Below are positions 24,035-32,491 of a DNA stretch of 64,000 nt, piece by piece (position 1 is the stretch's first letter; every line of letters begins with the position of its first letter). The notes under the pieces were generated by a model. The model was not told where the DNA came from, ran no database searches, and worked only from the letters and a program-made list of their open reading frames with translations. Source of the stretch: Umezawaea tangerina. Its GTDB lineage: Bacteria > Actinomycetota > Actinomycetes > Mycobacteriales > Pseudonocardiaceae. The translations under genes and the position numbers were made by a program. The stretch is from positions 62,001 through 126,000 of the forward strand of contig NZ_PVTF01000003.1 of assembly GCF_003002815.1 (NCBI RefSeq), given 5' to 3'.

Positions 24035-26334
24035 GGCTCTGGCTCAACGACCTGGGGATCGGCGTCCGCATCGCGCTCGGCGGCGGGCGCGCCTCGTGGC
24101 GGCGGCTGGTCCTGACCGGCGTCGGGGTCGGGCTGGGGGTGGCGGTGCTGCTGGTCGGCGCCTCCGCCCCGACGGTGGTGACCGAACGGCAGATCCGCGC
24201 CGACCTCTCCGCCGTGCGCGCCGGGGAGGACCCGATCCCCGGCGTCGACCCGCTCTACCGCGTCTACCGGCCGGAGCAGTACCGCGGCAACCAGGTGATG
24301 GGCAGCTACGTCGTGGCGGGCGGGCCGAACGCGCCGGTGCCGCCCGGACTCCAGCGGATCCCCGGTGACGGCGAGATCGTCCTGTCGCCCGCGCTGGCGG
24401 AGCTGATGGCCTCGCCGGAGGGGGAGCTGCTGCGGCGGCTGTTCCCGCAACGGGTCGTCGGCACCATCGGGAAGGACGGGCTGGTAGGCCCGAACCACCT
24501 GCTCTACATCGCGGGGGACTCGTCGATCCCGCGGATGGCCGACACCGCGTACTACCGCTTCGGCAGGTACAACGGCGTCCCGCTGTCGTCGCTCACGTCC
24601 GCCAACCTGCTCCTGCTGGCGCTCGGCGTCGTCGTGCTGCTGTTCCCGGTGCTGTTGTTCACGGTCGTCAGCACCCGCCTGGGAGGTCCGGAACGCGAGC
24701 GCAGGCTGGCCGCGCTGCGGCTGATCGGCGCGGGCCCGTGGCAGGTCCGCCGGATCGCGACGGGCGACGCGCTCGCGAGCTCGGTGGTCGGGCTGGTGCT
24801 CGGAGCGGGCTTCTTCCTGCTGGTGCGGGCGTTCGTCGAGCACGTCGAGCTGTTCGAGCTGCGGATCTTCAGCAGCGACCTGACCCCGTCGGTCGGGTAC
24901 GTGGCCCTCGTCGCGGTGCTGGTCCCGGTGCTGTCGGTGCTGGCCGCACTGGCCACCATGCGCGGCACGACGGTCGACCCGCTGGGCGTCGCCCGCCGGG
25001 CCAAGCCCCCGGCGCGGCGCCTGTGGTGGCGGGTGGTGCCGGTGCTGGTGGGCGTGGCCGTGCTCGCCACCAGGGAGCGGTCGCTCGCAGACTGGCACGG
25101 GAGCCAGGGCAGGGCGCTCCTGCTCGGCGGGATCGCCTTGCTGCTGCTGGGGATCCCGCTGCTGCTGCCGTGGGTGGTCGAGCGGTCGGTCGGCCGGGTC
25201 CGTGGTGGTCCGCCGTCCTGGCAGCTCGCGGTGCGCGGCCTCCAGATGGACAGCGGCTCGGCCGCCAGGGTCGTCGGCGGTGTGGCGGTCGTCCTCGCCG
25301 GCGGCATCGCGTTGCAGACCGTCCTGCTGGGCACGGAGACCGAGGTGAAGTCCTGGCCCCCCTTCGCCCCGGTGACCAACCAGGTGGACATCACGGTGCT
25401 CGGCGACGCCGTCACCCGCGTCGACGAGCTCGCCGACAGGGTCCGCGGGGTGGACGGCGTCGTGTCCGTGTCGTGGCAGCGGTCGTTCGGGCTGCTCAGG
25501 AAGGGCGGCGACCGGCCGGTGGAAGTGGGCGTGGAATCCTGCGACGTCCTCCTGCGCGGCACCGGGATCACCAGCTGCCGCGACGGGGACGCCTTCGTCT
25601 TCCGGGGCTCCCCCGACGACTCGGTCATCCCGGAGCCGGGTGAGGTCGTGCTCCAGCAGCGCTACACGCAGCTGGGCAGGATGAGCACGGGCGCGGAGTG
25701 GACCGTGCCCGCGCTGACCGCGGCGGACCGGCCCGACGGCCAGCTGGGGTACCACCCGGTGGTGCTCACCCCCGGCGCGGTGCGGGGCGTGGGCGTCGAG
25801 TCCCAGATCGGTGGTCTGCGGGTGCTGGTCGACCCGGCGGTGCCCACCGCGGCCAGGAACGCCCGCGCCGCCCTGGGGGACCTGGGCTGGCAGGCGACGG
25901 GTCTGGCGTTCGACCAGGATCCGGGGGACCCGACCGCCGAGTACCGGACCTTCCGGCGGTTGCTGCTCGGCGGCACGCTGGTGACGGTGCTGCTGGCGGG
26001 GGTGAGCCTGCTGGTGCTCGCGCTGGAGGAGGTGCGGGCCCGACGGCGTCCGCTCGCGGTGCTCGCCGCGGGAGGGGTGCCGCGCGGCACGGTGGTGCGG
26101 TCCCTGTTGTGGCGCAACGCGGTGCCGCTGCTGCTCGCGGTCGTCGTGGCCGTCGTCACCGGCGCGGGCCTGGGGTTGCTGCTCCTGCGCTCGTCGGCCC
26201 GCCCGCTGGTGCTCGACTACGCGGGCATGGGCGTGCTGTCGGCGGGTGCGGTGGTGATGGTGCTGCTGGTGACGCTCTGCACGCTGCCCGCGGTGCGCCG
26301 GGCTACTGGCGCGACGGGGCTGCGCGTGGAATGA
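24031..26334 (+). CDS. FtsX-like ABC transporter permease
   Basis: 767 residues from a GTG overlapping the ATPase stop. An N-terminal membrane helix (residues 20-45) is followed by an extracellular part, a block of three helices near 190-310, a second extracellular domain and a C-terminal three-helix block near 640-760. This is the duplicated FtsX/MacB permease layout. With the ATPase it should move lipids, peptides or antibiotics across or out of the membrane. The 3' end overlaps the convergent NACHT gene by 32 nt. Confidence 0.92.
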   Translation: MRLWLNDLGIGVRIALGGGRASWRRLVLTGVGVGLGVAVLLVGASAPTVVTERQIRADLSAVRAGEDPIPGVDPLYRVYRPEQYRGNQVMGSYVVAGGPNAPVPPGLQRIPGDGEIVLSPALAELMASPEGELLRRLFPQRVVGTIGKDGLVGPNHLLYIAGDSSIPRMADTAYYRFGRYNGVPLSSLTSANLLLLALGVVVLLFPVLLFTVVSTRLGGPERERRLAALRLIGAGPWQVRRIATGDALASSVVGLVLGAGFFLLVRAFVEHVELFELRIFSSDLTPSVGYVALVAVLVPVLSVLAALATMRGTTVDPLGVARRAKPPARRLWWRVVPVLVGVAVLATRERSLADWHGSQGRALLLGGIALLLLGIPLLLPWVVERSVGRVRGGPPSWQLAVRGLQMDSGSAARVVGGVAVVLAGGIALQTVLLGTETEVKSWPPFAPVTNQVDITVLGDAVTRVDELADRVRGVDGVVSVSWQRSFGLLRKGGDRPVEVGVESCDVLLRGTGITSCRDGDAFVFRGSPDDSVIPEPGEVVLQQRYTQLGRMSTGAEWTVPALTAADRPDGQLGYHPVVLTPGAVRGVGVESQIGGLRVLVDPAVPTAARNARAALGDLGWQATGLAFDQDPGDPTAEYRTFRRLLLGGTLVTVLLAGVSLLVLALEEVRARRRPLAVLAAGGVPRGTVVRSLLWRNAVPLLLAVVVAVVTGAGLGLLLLRSSARPLVLDYAGMGVLSAGAVVMVLLVTLCTLPAVRRATGATGLRVE

Positions 26335-28357
26335 GCACCTGGCGCAGGGGGAGCTTCGCCCTGCGGGGCACGGGTTTCTCGGCGAGGCGGTCCTGCACCA
26401 GCGCGTGGCGGAACTGGTAGCACGCGCCCGCCTGGCGCAGGACGCCGAGCTTGCGGGCGTCGTCGAGGAACACGACCAGCTCCCACGGCAGCTTCTGCCG
26501 GGTGGCCAGCCAGACCCTGGCGACGGTGAACCACCACCACCGCAGGTGCAGCACGGACAGGGCGAAACCCAGCAGCAGCCCGGAGGACAGGCCGAGGCCG
26601 ACCATGCCCGTCCGGTTCACGCCGAACACCATGGCGGCCGCGGCGCCGAAGACGACGCCCAGCACCAGGGACCCGGTCCACACCGCGATCCGGTCGCGCG
26701 CCATCGTCCACTGCGGACTGGACGGCTGGGTCAGCTCGGCGGAGCTGGCCGTCGAGAACCGCAGCGCGGTCGCCACCGCCAGGCCGAGCCCGACGACCAG
26801 TCCCGCGGACACCCCGTACAGGGCGCCGAACGCGAGCCCGGTCGCGGTGCCGATGACCGCGCTGGTCACCAGCAGGCTGCGCCACACCCCGAGCCTCGGC
26901 CGGGCGGTCCGTTCGCGGAACGTCCGGCTCGAGGCGGTCAGCGCCGCGGTGGCGACCACACCACCCGCGACGAGCCCGGTGACCGGCGCGAGCTTCGGGG
27001 TGCTCGCGTAGGCCATCAGCCAGCCGACGCCGAACCCGCCGATCGAGCCGACCACCAGCGCGCCGAGCAGCGCGAGCCACGCGTTGCCGACCGACCGCCG
27101 CAGCTCCCACCACGCCAGCTCGCGGAAACCGTGCTCGCGCATCTGGTGCGCCAGGAACGCCAGCCACTTGCGGGCCTTGTCCCGCGGCCACGCCTGGCTC
27201 GCGCGCTTCTGGTAGGCCGCCTCGATGTTGCCGAACATCCGGTCGACGAGGCTGTCGGCCAGGTGGTCCTGGATCGACTTCTGGTCCGGGAACCGGGTCC
27301 GGTCCAGCAGCTCGGACGGCTCGGTGTTGCCGCCCAGCCCGTAGACGGTGCTGGCCAGCCACACCATCAGCGGGATCGACAGCACCTCGGCCAGCGTGCT
27401 GTCCGGCTCGGTGCGCAGGTGCAGGAAGATCGGCTCCCACCCGGCGGCCATCACGGGGTCGGCGCCCGCGCGCAGGTAGGCGGTGATCTCCTCGTGGTCC
27501 AACGGGTGCAGCTCCAGCACGTCCGCCTTCGGCACCGGCCCGACCCGCGACACGACGTCGATGAACTCGTCGATCCGGCTCGTCAGCACCAGCGGCGACT
27601 TCGGCGGGAACGCCCGGAAGATCCGCTCCAGCGCGTCCGGCCGCCGCGCCGCCGGGATCTCGTCGAGGCCGTCCAGGATCGGGAACACCCGCCGCTGCTC
27701 GACCAGCAGGTCCGCGGTGAAGCTCCCGTACAGCTCGGTGTTGCGCAGCGCCGGGTGGTCCTCGTAGAGCCTGCGCGTCATCCAGGTCCGCACGTCCTCG
27801 CGGTCGGGGTCCCAGGTGGACAAGGGGAGCAGCACCGGCACGGCGCCGTCGAGGTACCGGTCCAGCAGGCCGATCGTGAGCATCATCGCCGTCGTGCTCT
27901 TGCCGGAGCCGGGTTCGCCGATCAGCACCATCCGGTGGTTCGGCTGGCGTTCGAACGCCCCCACCACCGCGTCGCTGCGCCCGGCGGGCGCCTCCGGCCG
28001 GTCGCTCACGTCCAGCTCGGTCGCGGTCCAGTGCAGGTCCAGCAGGTCCGCCCGCTCGGCGAGCCCGCGGGCCGCGCACTCCTCGGTCCACTGCAGGTGC
28101 AACGCCGTCGCCAGCGCCTTCGACGCGGCGTCGAGGTGCTGCTCGGTCGCCAGTCCCGCCGCCCGGCGGCGGTGCAGCCACGGGTCGAGCACGGCGAGGA
28201 AGACCAGGAACGCGACCGCCAACCCGCCCAGCCAGAGGTGGGGGTCGACGCCGGCGTTGGTGATGAACAGGCCGACCACGGCGAGGAGCGCGGCCAGCAA
28301 GCACCCCGTGTGCACGGCTCGTTGGCGAATTCTGGACACCCCGGCATCATGTCCCAC
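26303..28357 (-). CDS. Membrane-anchored NACHT domain protein (bacterial NLR-like STAND ATPase)
   Basis: 684 residues. Two membrane helices at about 18-35 and 43-58 are followed by a linker and a NACHT NTPase domain: Walker A GEPGSGKST at 147-155, Walker B VFPILDGLDE ending near 233 and a sensor region VLTSRIDEF near 275. A helical part to about 410 follows, then several further membrane helices (about 415-620) and a soluble tail. NACHT proteins are signal-dependent NTPase switches, and some bacterial ones defend against phage. Here no effector domain other than the membrane parts is seen. Start GTG 28357 is uncertain; GTG 28339 is the alternative. Confidence 0.88.
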   Translation of the reverse strand: MGHDAGVSRIRQRAVHTGCLLAALLAVVGLFITNAGVDPHLWLGGLAVAFLVFLAVLDPWLHRRRAAGLATEQHLDAASKALATALHLQWTEECAARGLAERADLLDLHWTATELDVSDRPEAPAGRSDAVVGAFERQPNHRMVLIGEPGSGKSTTAMMLTIGLLDRYLDGAVPVLLPLSTWDPDREDVRTWMTRRLYEDHPALRNTELYGSFTADLLVEQRRVFPILDGLDEIPAARRPDALERIFRAFPPKSPLVLTSRIDEFIDVVSRVGPVPKADVLELHPLDHEEITAYLRAGADPVMAAGWEPIFLHLRTEPDSTLAEVLSIPLMVWLASTVYGLGGNTEPSELLDRTRFPDQKSIQDHLADSLVDRMFGNIEAAYQKRASQAWPRDKARKWLAFLAHQMREHGFRELAWWELRRSVGNAWLALLGALVVGSIGGFGVGWLMAYASTPKLAPVTGLVAGGVVATAALTASSRTFRERTARPRLGVWRSLLVTSAVIGTATGLAFGALYGVSAGLVVGLGLAVATALRFSTASSAELTQPSSPQWTMARDRIAVWTGSLVLGVVFGAAAAMVFGVNRTGMVGLGLSSGLLLGFALSVLHLRWWWFTVARVWLATRQKLPWELVVFLDDARKLGVLRQAGACYQFRHALVQDRLAEKPVPRRAKLPLRQVLIPRAAPSRQ

Positions 28358-28424
28358 TCGTCACGCCAGGTGTCGACACGGGCACGCGGGTGTCATCTGT
28401 GTCGTGCCTGCGTAGGCTCGAGGT

Positions 28425-28853
28425 GTGATCTGTCCCAAGTGCCAGGACCTCATGCGGACCATCAACCGGGGTGGCGTCCACATCGAGCAGTGCGAACGCT
28501 GCCGCGGCGTCTTCCTCGACGGCGGCGAGCTGGAGCAGATCGTCGCCGCCGAGCGCGAGCACTACGCCGACGCGCCCCCGCCCGCGCACATCCCGCTGCC
28601 GTTGCCGCACGAGAACCCCGACCCCACAGCGGTTCCACCGCCGCCGGCGCACACCGCGCCACCCGGCCACTCGACCCAGCCCGCCGGTGTGCCGCCGCCC
28701 TACCAGCCGCCGCCCGGCACCCAGCCCGCCGGCTACCCGGCACCCGGCTACCCCGCGCCGGGCCACGTCGCGCCGGGCTACCCGCCGCCGGGTCACGGCT
28801 ACGGGTACCCGCCTCCGCGCAGGCGCAGCTTCCTCGAGGAGCTGCTCGACTAG
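28425..28853 (+). CDS. TFIIB-type zinc ribbon protein with Pro/Gly-rich tail
   Basis: 142 residues from a GTG. Residues 1-45 are a zf-TFIIB ribbon (CPKCQDLM at 3-10 and CERCRGVFLDGGELEQI later), with four Cys as zinc ligands. The tail to about 130 is made of PPP, PAGYPAPGYPAPG and similar PxxGY repeats and is disordered, ending in RRRSFLEELLD. Proteins of this type are widespread and uncharacterised. Its TAG shares the CTAG tetramer with the stop of the convergent methyltransferase. Confidence 0.88.
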   Translation: MICPKCQDLMRTINRGGVHIEQCERCRGVFLDGGELEQIVAAEREHYADAPPPAHIPLPLPHENPDPTAVPPPPAHTAPPGHSTQPAGVPPPYQPPPGTQPAGYPAPGYPAPGHVAPGYPPPGHGYGYPPPRRRSFLEELLD

Positions 28854-30004
28854 ACCGGCCAGTCCAGGTCGCCGAGGTGGAACCGCTGCCCCTCCGGGCC
28901 CGCGGTCACGGAAAACCGGTCACGTCGCGGGCGGCCCAGCCGCAGCCACTGCCGGTACCCCTCCTCGACCTCCCACCACAGCCGTCGCGGGCCGCCTTGG
29001 TCGACCCGTGAGCCCTTGTCGCGCCGCCGCACCCGGACCCACGACCCGTCCGGGTGCGCGAGGTGCACGCGGTCGCGTTCCCCGTGCCCCACCACGACGT
29101 CCGGCAGCACCAGGCCCGCGAAGAACTCGAACGGGCTGCGCGGGTCCACCACCAGCGTCGGGTCCAGCGCCGTGCGGGCGCGTTCCTCGGACCGCGCGGT
29201 CCTGGCAAGCGCCAGCAGGTCGTTCGCCCAGCTCTGGGCGTGCGCCCGCAACGGCATGAACCGCCCGTCCTCGGCCAGCACCCGCCCCTCGCCGCGGCCC
29301 TGGCCGTCGGACACGAACCGCACCAGTCCGGCGCCGATCGACCGGTTGAGCGTGGTCACGACCACGCCGCCCGGTTTCGTCTGGGCGAACCACGCGGTCG
29401 GGACCCGCGACACCGCGCAGGTGCACAGCACCCGGTCGTAGGGCGCCCGTTCGGGCCACCCCAGCTCGCCGTCGCCGACCGCGCACGTCGGGTGGCACCC
29501 CACCGCGGCCAGGTGCCCGCGGGCCCGTTCGAGCACACCGGGATCCACGTCGACCGTGGTCACGTGCTCGTCGCCGAGCACGTGGCAGAGCAGGGCCGCG
29601 TTGTACCCGGTGCCCGCGCCGATCTCCAGCACCGACTGGCCGCGCCGGACGTCCAGCGCCTCCAGCATGATCGCCATGATCGTGGGCATGCTCGACGAGC
29701 AGGTGGGTACCCCGTGCACGGCACCGTCGCCGAGTGCTCGCCGCCACGCGTCGTCGTCGCCGTCGAGCTGGGTCACGCAGACGCGGTCGCGGTAGACCAT
29801 CGACAGCCAGTCCGGGTCGTCGGAGTCCACCGGGCCCCACGTGCCGTCGGTCAGCTGGCGGAAGAACCGCGGCAGGAAGGCGTGCCGGTCGACGTCGCGG
29901 AACGCCTGCGACCAGCGCGCGTCGCGCAGCGCGCCTTCGGTCAGCAGGGTGTCGGTCAGCGCGTGCCGCAGTGCTGCGGCTTGGAGATCGAGCGGTTCGT
30001 GCAT
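28850..30004 (-). CDS. PIMT-like (protein-L-isoaspartate-type) methyltransferase with extra C-terminal domain
   Basis: 384 residues. The SAM-binding core shows PTCSSSMPTIMAIMLEALDV, SVLEIGAGTGYNAALLCHVL and TVDVDPGVLERARGHL, as in protein-isoaspartate methyltransferases. About 150 further C-terminal residues resemble the tail seen in methyltransferases of ATP-grasp peptide (graspetide) systems. No ATP-grasp ligase or precursor peptide is near, so the substrate is open: damaged proteins or a peptide. The ATG at 30004 has GGGAG 6 nt before it. The longer frame to 30175 is rejected. Confidence 0.82.
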   Translation of the reverse strand: MHEPLDLQAAALRHALTDTLLTEGALRDARWSQAFRDVDRHAFLPRFFRQLTDGTWGPVDSDDPDWLSMVYRDRVCVTQLDGDDDAWRRALGDGAVHGVPTCSSSMPTIMAIMLEALDVRRGQSVLEIGAGTGYNAALLCHVLGDEHVTTVDVDPGVLERARGHLAAVGCHPTCAVGDGELGWPERAPYDRVLCTCAVSRVPTAWFAQTKPGGVVVTTLNRSIGAGLVRFVSDGQGRGEGRVLAEDGRFMPLRAHAQSWANDLLALARTARSEERARTALDPTLVVDPRSPFEFFAGLVLPDVVVGHGERDRVHLAHPDGSWVRVRRRDKGSRVDQGGPRRLWWEVEEGYRQWLRLGRPRRDRFSVTAGPEGQRFHLGDLDWPV

Positions 30005-30181
30005 GGCGGCTCCCAGGACCAATCTATGCGAGGCCGCGTCGGTAGGTCGGTCACGATTTCTCGGCGCCGGGCGACGAAGTCCCCCGACGCTGACGAGTCG
30101 GGGCCGAACCGCCGACTCCCCGGCGGCCTCGCCGCCATCTCCGGAGGAGGGGCCGAAAACGCTGTGGTGGAGCACACGTCC
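30005..30181. other. Divergent intergenic region upstream of the PIMT-like gene
   Basis: No gene is supported. It should hold the methyltransferase promoter. The part nearest the XRE gene carries the CAGTTGCTAGCA repeats, listed separately. Confidence 0.5.
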
Positions 30182-30214
30182 CAGTTGCTAGCAGTCCGCT
30201 TGCAGTTGCTAGCA
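30182..30214 (+). promoter_or_regulatory. 12-bp direct repeat, probable XRE operator
   Basis: CAGTTGCTAGCA occurs at 30182-30193 and again at 30203-30214, exactly 21 nt apart (two helical turns). Each copy contains the palindrome TGCTAGCA. The pair lies 47-79 nt before the XRE start codon, so autoregulation of the XRE-hbhA operon is likely. Confidence 0.7.
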
Positions 30215-30260
30215 CCCGCGCGTAACGTCGTTGTCGAGCCGAACGGAAGGAGACCGGGAC

Positions 30261-30665
30261 GTGGACAAGTCCATCGACAAGGCGGTCGCCGACCTCGGCC
30301 GGGACATCGGTGACTACATCAAGCAGCAGCGCAGCAACGCGAAGATCTCGTTGCGGGAGCTGTCGAAGCTGGCCGGTGTCTCGAACCCCTACCTCAGCCA
30401 GATCGAGCGGGGCCTGCGCAAACCCAGCGCGGAGATCCTGCAGCAGATCGCCAAGGGGCTGCGGATCTCGGCCGAGGCGCTCTACGTCGAGGCCGGGATC
30501 CTCCAGCAGCGAGAGGGCGGCGCGTTGGCCGACGCGATCGCCGTCGCACCAGAGCTCACCGAGCGGCAGAAGCAGGTGCTGCTCGACGTTTACGAGTCTT
30601 TCCGGCGGGAGAACGCCGCCAAGCAGTCGAAGTCCGATGTGGACGGTAACGAACCCGAGGAGTGA
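30261..30665 (+). CDS. XRE family regulator (Rv0474-like)
   Basis: 134 residues. A Cro/C1 HTH lies at about 20-75 (ISLRELSKLAGVSNPYLSQI, then ERGLRKPSAEILQQIAKGL). The C-terminal 60 residues include LTERQKQVLLDVYESFRREN. The GTG at 30261 follows AAGGAG (30247-30252). Gene order with HBHA and DUF2516 matches Rv0474-Rv0475-Rv0476 of M. tuberculosis. It probably binds the paired CAGTTGCTAGCA sites before it. The HBHA gene starts 5 nt later. Confidence 0.93.
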   Translation: MDKSIDKAVADLGRDIGDYIKQQRSNAKISLRELSKLAGVSNPYLSQIERGLRKPSAEILQQIAKGLRISAEALYVEAGILQQREGGALADAIAVAPELTERQKQVLLDVYESFRRENAAKQSKSDVDGNEPEE

Positions 30666-30670
30666 TCTCC

Positions 30671-31348
30671 ATGCCGAACCTTCCCACCCAAGAAGAGCTG
30701 CGCAAGGCGGGCGAGCAGGCCGCCACGGCCGCCCGCACCCCGCTGCTCGCCGCGCTCGGCGCCGGTGACCTGGCCACCAAGGCCGTCATCGAGGCCCTGA
30801 ACAAGGCCAAGACCACGTTCGACGAGCGCGCCGAGGCCGCGAAGACCGCGGTCGACGAGCTGCCCTCCGAGCTGACCGGTCTGCGCGAGAAGCTGGACCC
30901 GGCGGAGCTGCGCAAGATCGTCGACGCCTACACGCAGTCCGCGATGAACCTGTACACCTACCTGGCCGAGCAGGGCGAGGCCACGCTGGAGAAGCTGCGC
31001 GCGCAGCCGCAGGTCAAGAAGGCCATCGACCAGGTCGACGCGACCGTGGCCGCCGCGCAGAAGCGCGCCGAGTCCGCCGCCGAGGACGCCCGCGAGCTCG
31101 CGGACGACGTCCTGGGCAAGGTCACCCGCCGCACCCGTTCGGTCGGCGAGAAGGCCGCCGTCGCCATCGACGACGCCAGCGAGTCGCTCGCCGAGGCGGT
31201 CGAGGAGGTCGGCGGCGAGGTGGCCCACGAGGTCCGCAGCACGGCCCGCAAGGCCGCCAACCGCACGGCGCCGCGCAAGCCCGCCGCGACCACCACGGCG
31301 ACCACGACGACCCGCGCGCCGCGGAAGTCGACCAGCACCACCAAGTGA
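30671..31348 (+). CDS. hbhA: HBHA-like protein (heparin-binding hemagglutinin homologue)
   Basis: 225 residues. A short N-terminal hydrophobic patch (TPLLAALGAGDLATKAV) is followed by a long coiled coil (about 40-185) and a Lys/Ala/Thr/Arg-rich tail (KPAATTTATTTTRAPRKSTS). In mycobacteria the Lys-rich HBHA tail binds sulphated glycans, and the protein also touches lipid bodies. Here the tail is Thr-rich and basic, so glycan binding is uncertain. The ATG at 30671 is chosen because of GAGGAG 9 nt before it; a GTG at 30662 overlaps the XRE stop. Confidence 0.9.
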   Translation: MPNLPTQEELRKAGEQAATAARTPLLAALGAGDLATKAVIEALNKAKTTFDERAEAAKTAVDELPSELTGLREKLDPAELRKIVDAYTQSAMNLYTYLAEQGEATLEKLRAQPQVKKAIDQVDATVAAAQKRAESAAEDARELADDVLGKVTRRTRSVGEKAAVAIDDASESLAEAVEEVGGEVAHEVRSTARKAANRTAPRKPAATTTATTTTRAPRKSTSTTK

Positions 31349-31364
31349 GCTGAGCCGTTCCCCC

Positions 31365-31396
31365 GAGCGGGGCGTCCCGGAAGGGGCGCCCCGCTC
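31365..31396 (+). terminator. Hairpin terminator after hbhA
   Basis: Perfect 10-bp stem (GAGCGGGGCG at 31365-31374, CGCCCCGCTC at 31387-31396). The 12-nt loop can form a further small CCC/GGG stem. Confidence 0.85.
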
Positions 31397-31400
31397 CGGC

Positions 31401-31429
31401 TTACCCGGCTTGCGCTACGCACGTAGTCT
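31401..31429 (+). promoter_or_regulatory. Leaderless promoter of the DUF2516 gene
   Basis: TTACCC (31401-31406), a 17-nt spacer and TAGTCT (31424-31429), with the GTG start 6 nt further on, fit a leaderless actinobacterial promoter. It lies directly after the hbhA terminator. Confidence 0.5.
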
Positions 31430-31435
31430 GGAGCC

Positions 31436-31759
31436 GTGTTGTTCTCGAGGGTGCCTCCGTTCAACCCGCTGTACCTGGATGACTGGATCCTGTACGCGGT
31501 GGGCTGGGCCGCGTTGGTCATGGGCGTGTACGCCTTCGCGCACGCCGTCACGCAGCGGGCCGACGCCTTCACGGCCGCCGAGCGGCTGACCAAGCCCGCC
31601 TGGCTCGGCATCACCGGCGGTGGCGCGTTCGTGCTGATGGTCTTCCAGCTCAGCAGCCCCGGCGGCATGTTCTGGCTGGCCGGTGTCGTCGCGGTGACGG
31701 TCTACGTGGTCGACGTGCGGCCCAAGCTGATCGAGATCCAGCGCGGTCCCCGCTGGTGA
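31436..31759 (+). CDS. DUF2516 family small membrane protein (Rv0476-like)
   Basis: 107 residues from a GTG with three membrane helices (about 15-35, 52-72 and 77-93). The end DVRPKLIEIQRGPRW is typical of DUF2516. It is the third member of the Rv0474-Rv0476 block, but it appears to have its own promoter after a terminator. Its stop overlaps the start of the hydrolase (GTGA). The function is unknown. Confidence 0.9.
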   Translation: MLFSRVPPFNPLYLDDWILYAVGWAALVMGVYAFAHAVTQRADAFTAAERLTKPAWLGITGGGAFVLMVFQLSSPGGMFWLAGVVAVTVYVVDVRPKLIEIQRGPRW

Positions 31760-32463
31760 CGAACCCGCTGCCCAGCGGACTGCGCTGGCAGGTGTACGGC
31801 GGCGGCGAGCCGACGACCCTGGTCGTCCACGGCCTGGGTGCCACCGCCGGTGAGGCGCGCATCCCGGCCTCCGGCCTGCCCGGCACCCGCGTCGTCCTCA
31901 CCCTCCCCTCGCACAGCGGCGCGGCCGACGCGCCCCACGGCTACTGGACCTACTCCCGCATCGCCGAGGACGTCCGGACCGTCGCGCTCGAGGTCGGCGC
32001 CACCCGTGCCATCGGGGTGTCGCTCGGCGCGGGCGCGCTGGTGGCGCTGCTCGCGGCCCACCCCGACGCGTTCGAACGGGTGGCGCTGCTGCTGCCCGCG
32101 ACCCTGGACCGCCCCCGCGAGCCGCAGACCGTGGAAGACCTGGTCAGCGCGGTCGAGCTGCCCGACGGCAGCGAGGCGGGCGACTACCTCAAGGCCCGCG
32201 CGCTGGCGTTCCGGCGCCTCGACGCCGCCGTGGCCGCGCTGCCCGGTCAGACCGCCGTGCCCGACCCGTCCGTGCTGGCGGCCGTGACGGCTCCGGTGCT
32301 GGTCGTGGCCGCGACCGACGACCCGCTGCACCCCGAGCAGGTGGCGAAGGACACCGCGGTCGCGTTCCCGAACGGCAGGCTCGAGGTGTTCCCCTCGCGG
32401 ACCCCGCTCGTCACGCACCGCCGGGAGATCCGGTCGCTGCTCGTCGACTTCGCGGGTGTGTGA
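31756..32463 (+). CDS. Alpha/beta hydrolase
   Basis: 235 residues from a GTG overlapping the DUF2516 stop. The fold shows VVHGLGATAGEAR (oxyanion loop), the nucleophile elbow IGVSLGAGAL with Ser near residue 94, an acid candidate in VVAATDDPLHPEQ and a late His in LVTHRRE. The substrate is unknown. Coupling to the DUF2516 gene suggests shared control. Confidence 0.85.
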   Translation: MTNPLPSGLRWQVYGGGEPTTLVVHGLGATAGEARIPASGLPGTRVVLTLPSHSGAADAPHGYWTYSRIAEDVRTVALEVGATRAIGVSLGAGALVALLAAHPDAFERVALLLPATLDRPREPQTVEDLVSAVELPDGSEAGDYLKARALAFRRLDAAVAALPGQTAVPDPSVLAAVTAPVLVVAATDDPLHPEQVAKDTAVAFPNGRLEVFPSRTPLVTHRREIRSLLVDFAGV

Positions 32464-32491
32464 GGCCAGGTGGACCGGGTAACCGGTCCAC

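Noticed and set aside
30005-30175. N-terminal extension of the PIMT-like protein
   Set aside because: The ATG at 30004 has a good ribosome site, and the extension is of low-complexity composition over the promoter region.
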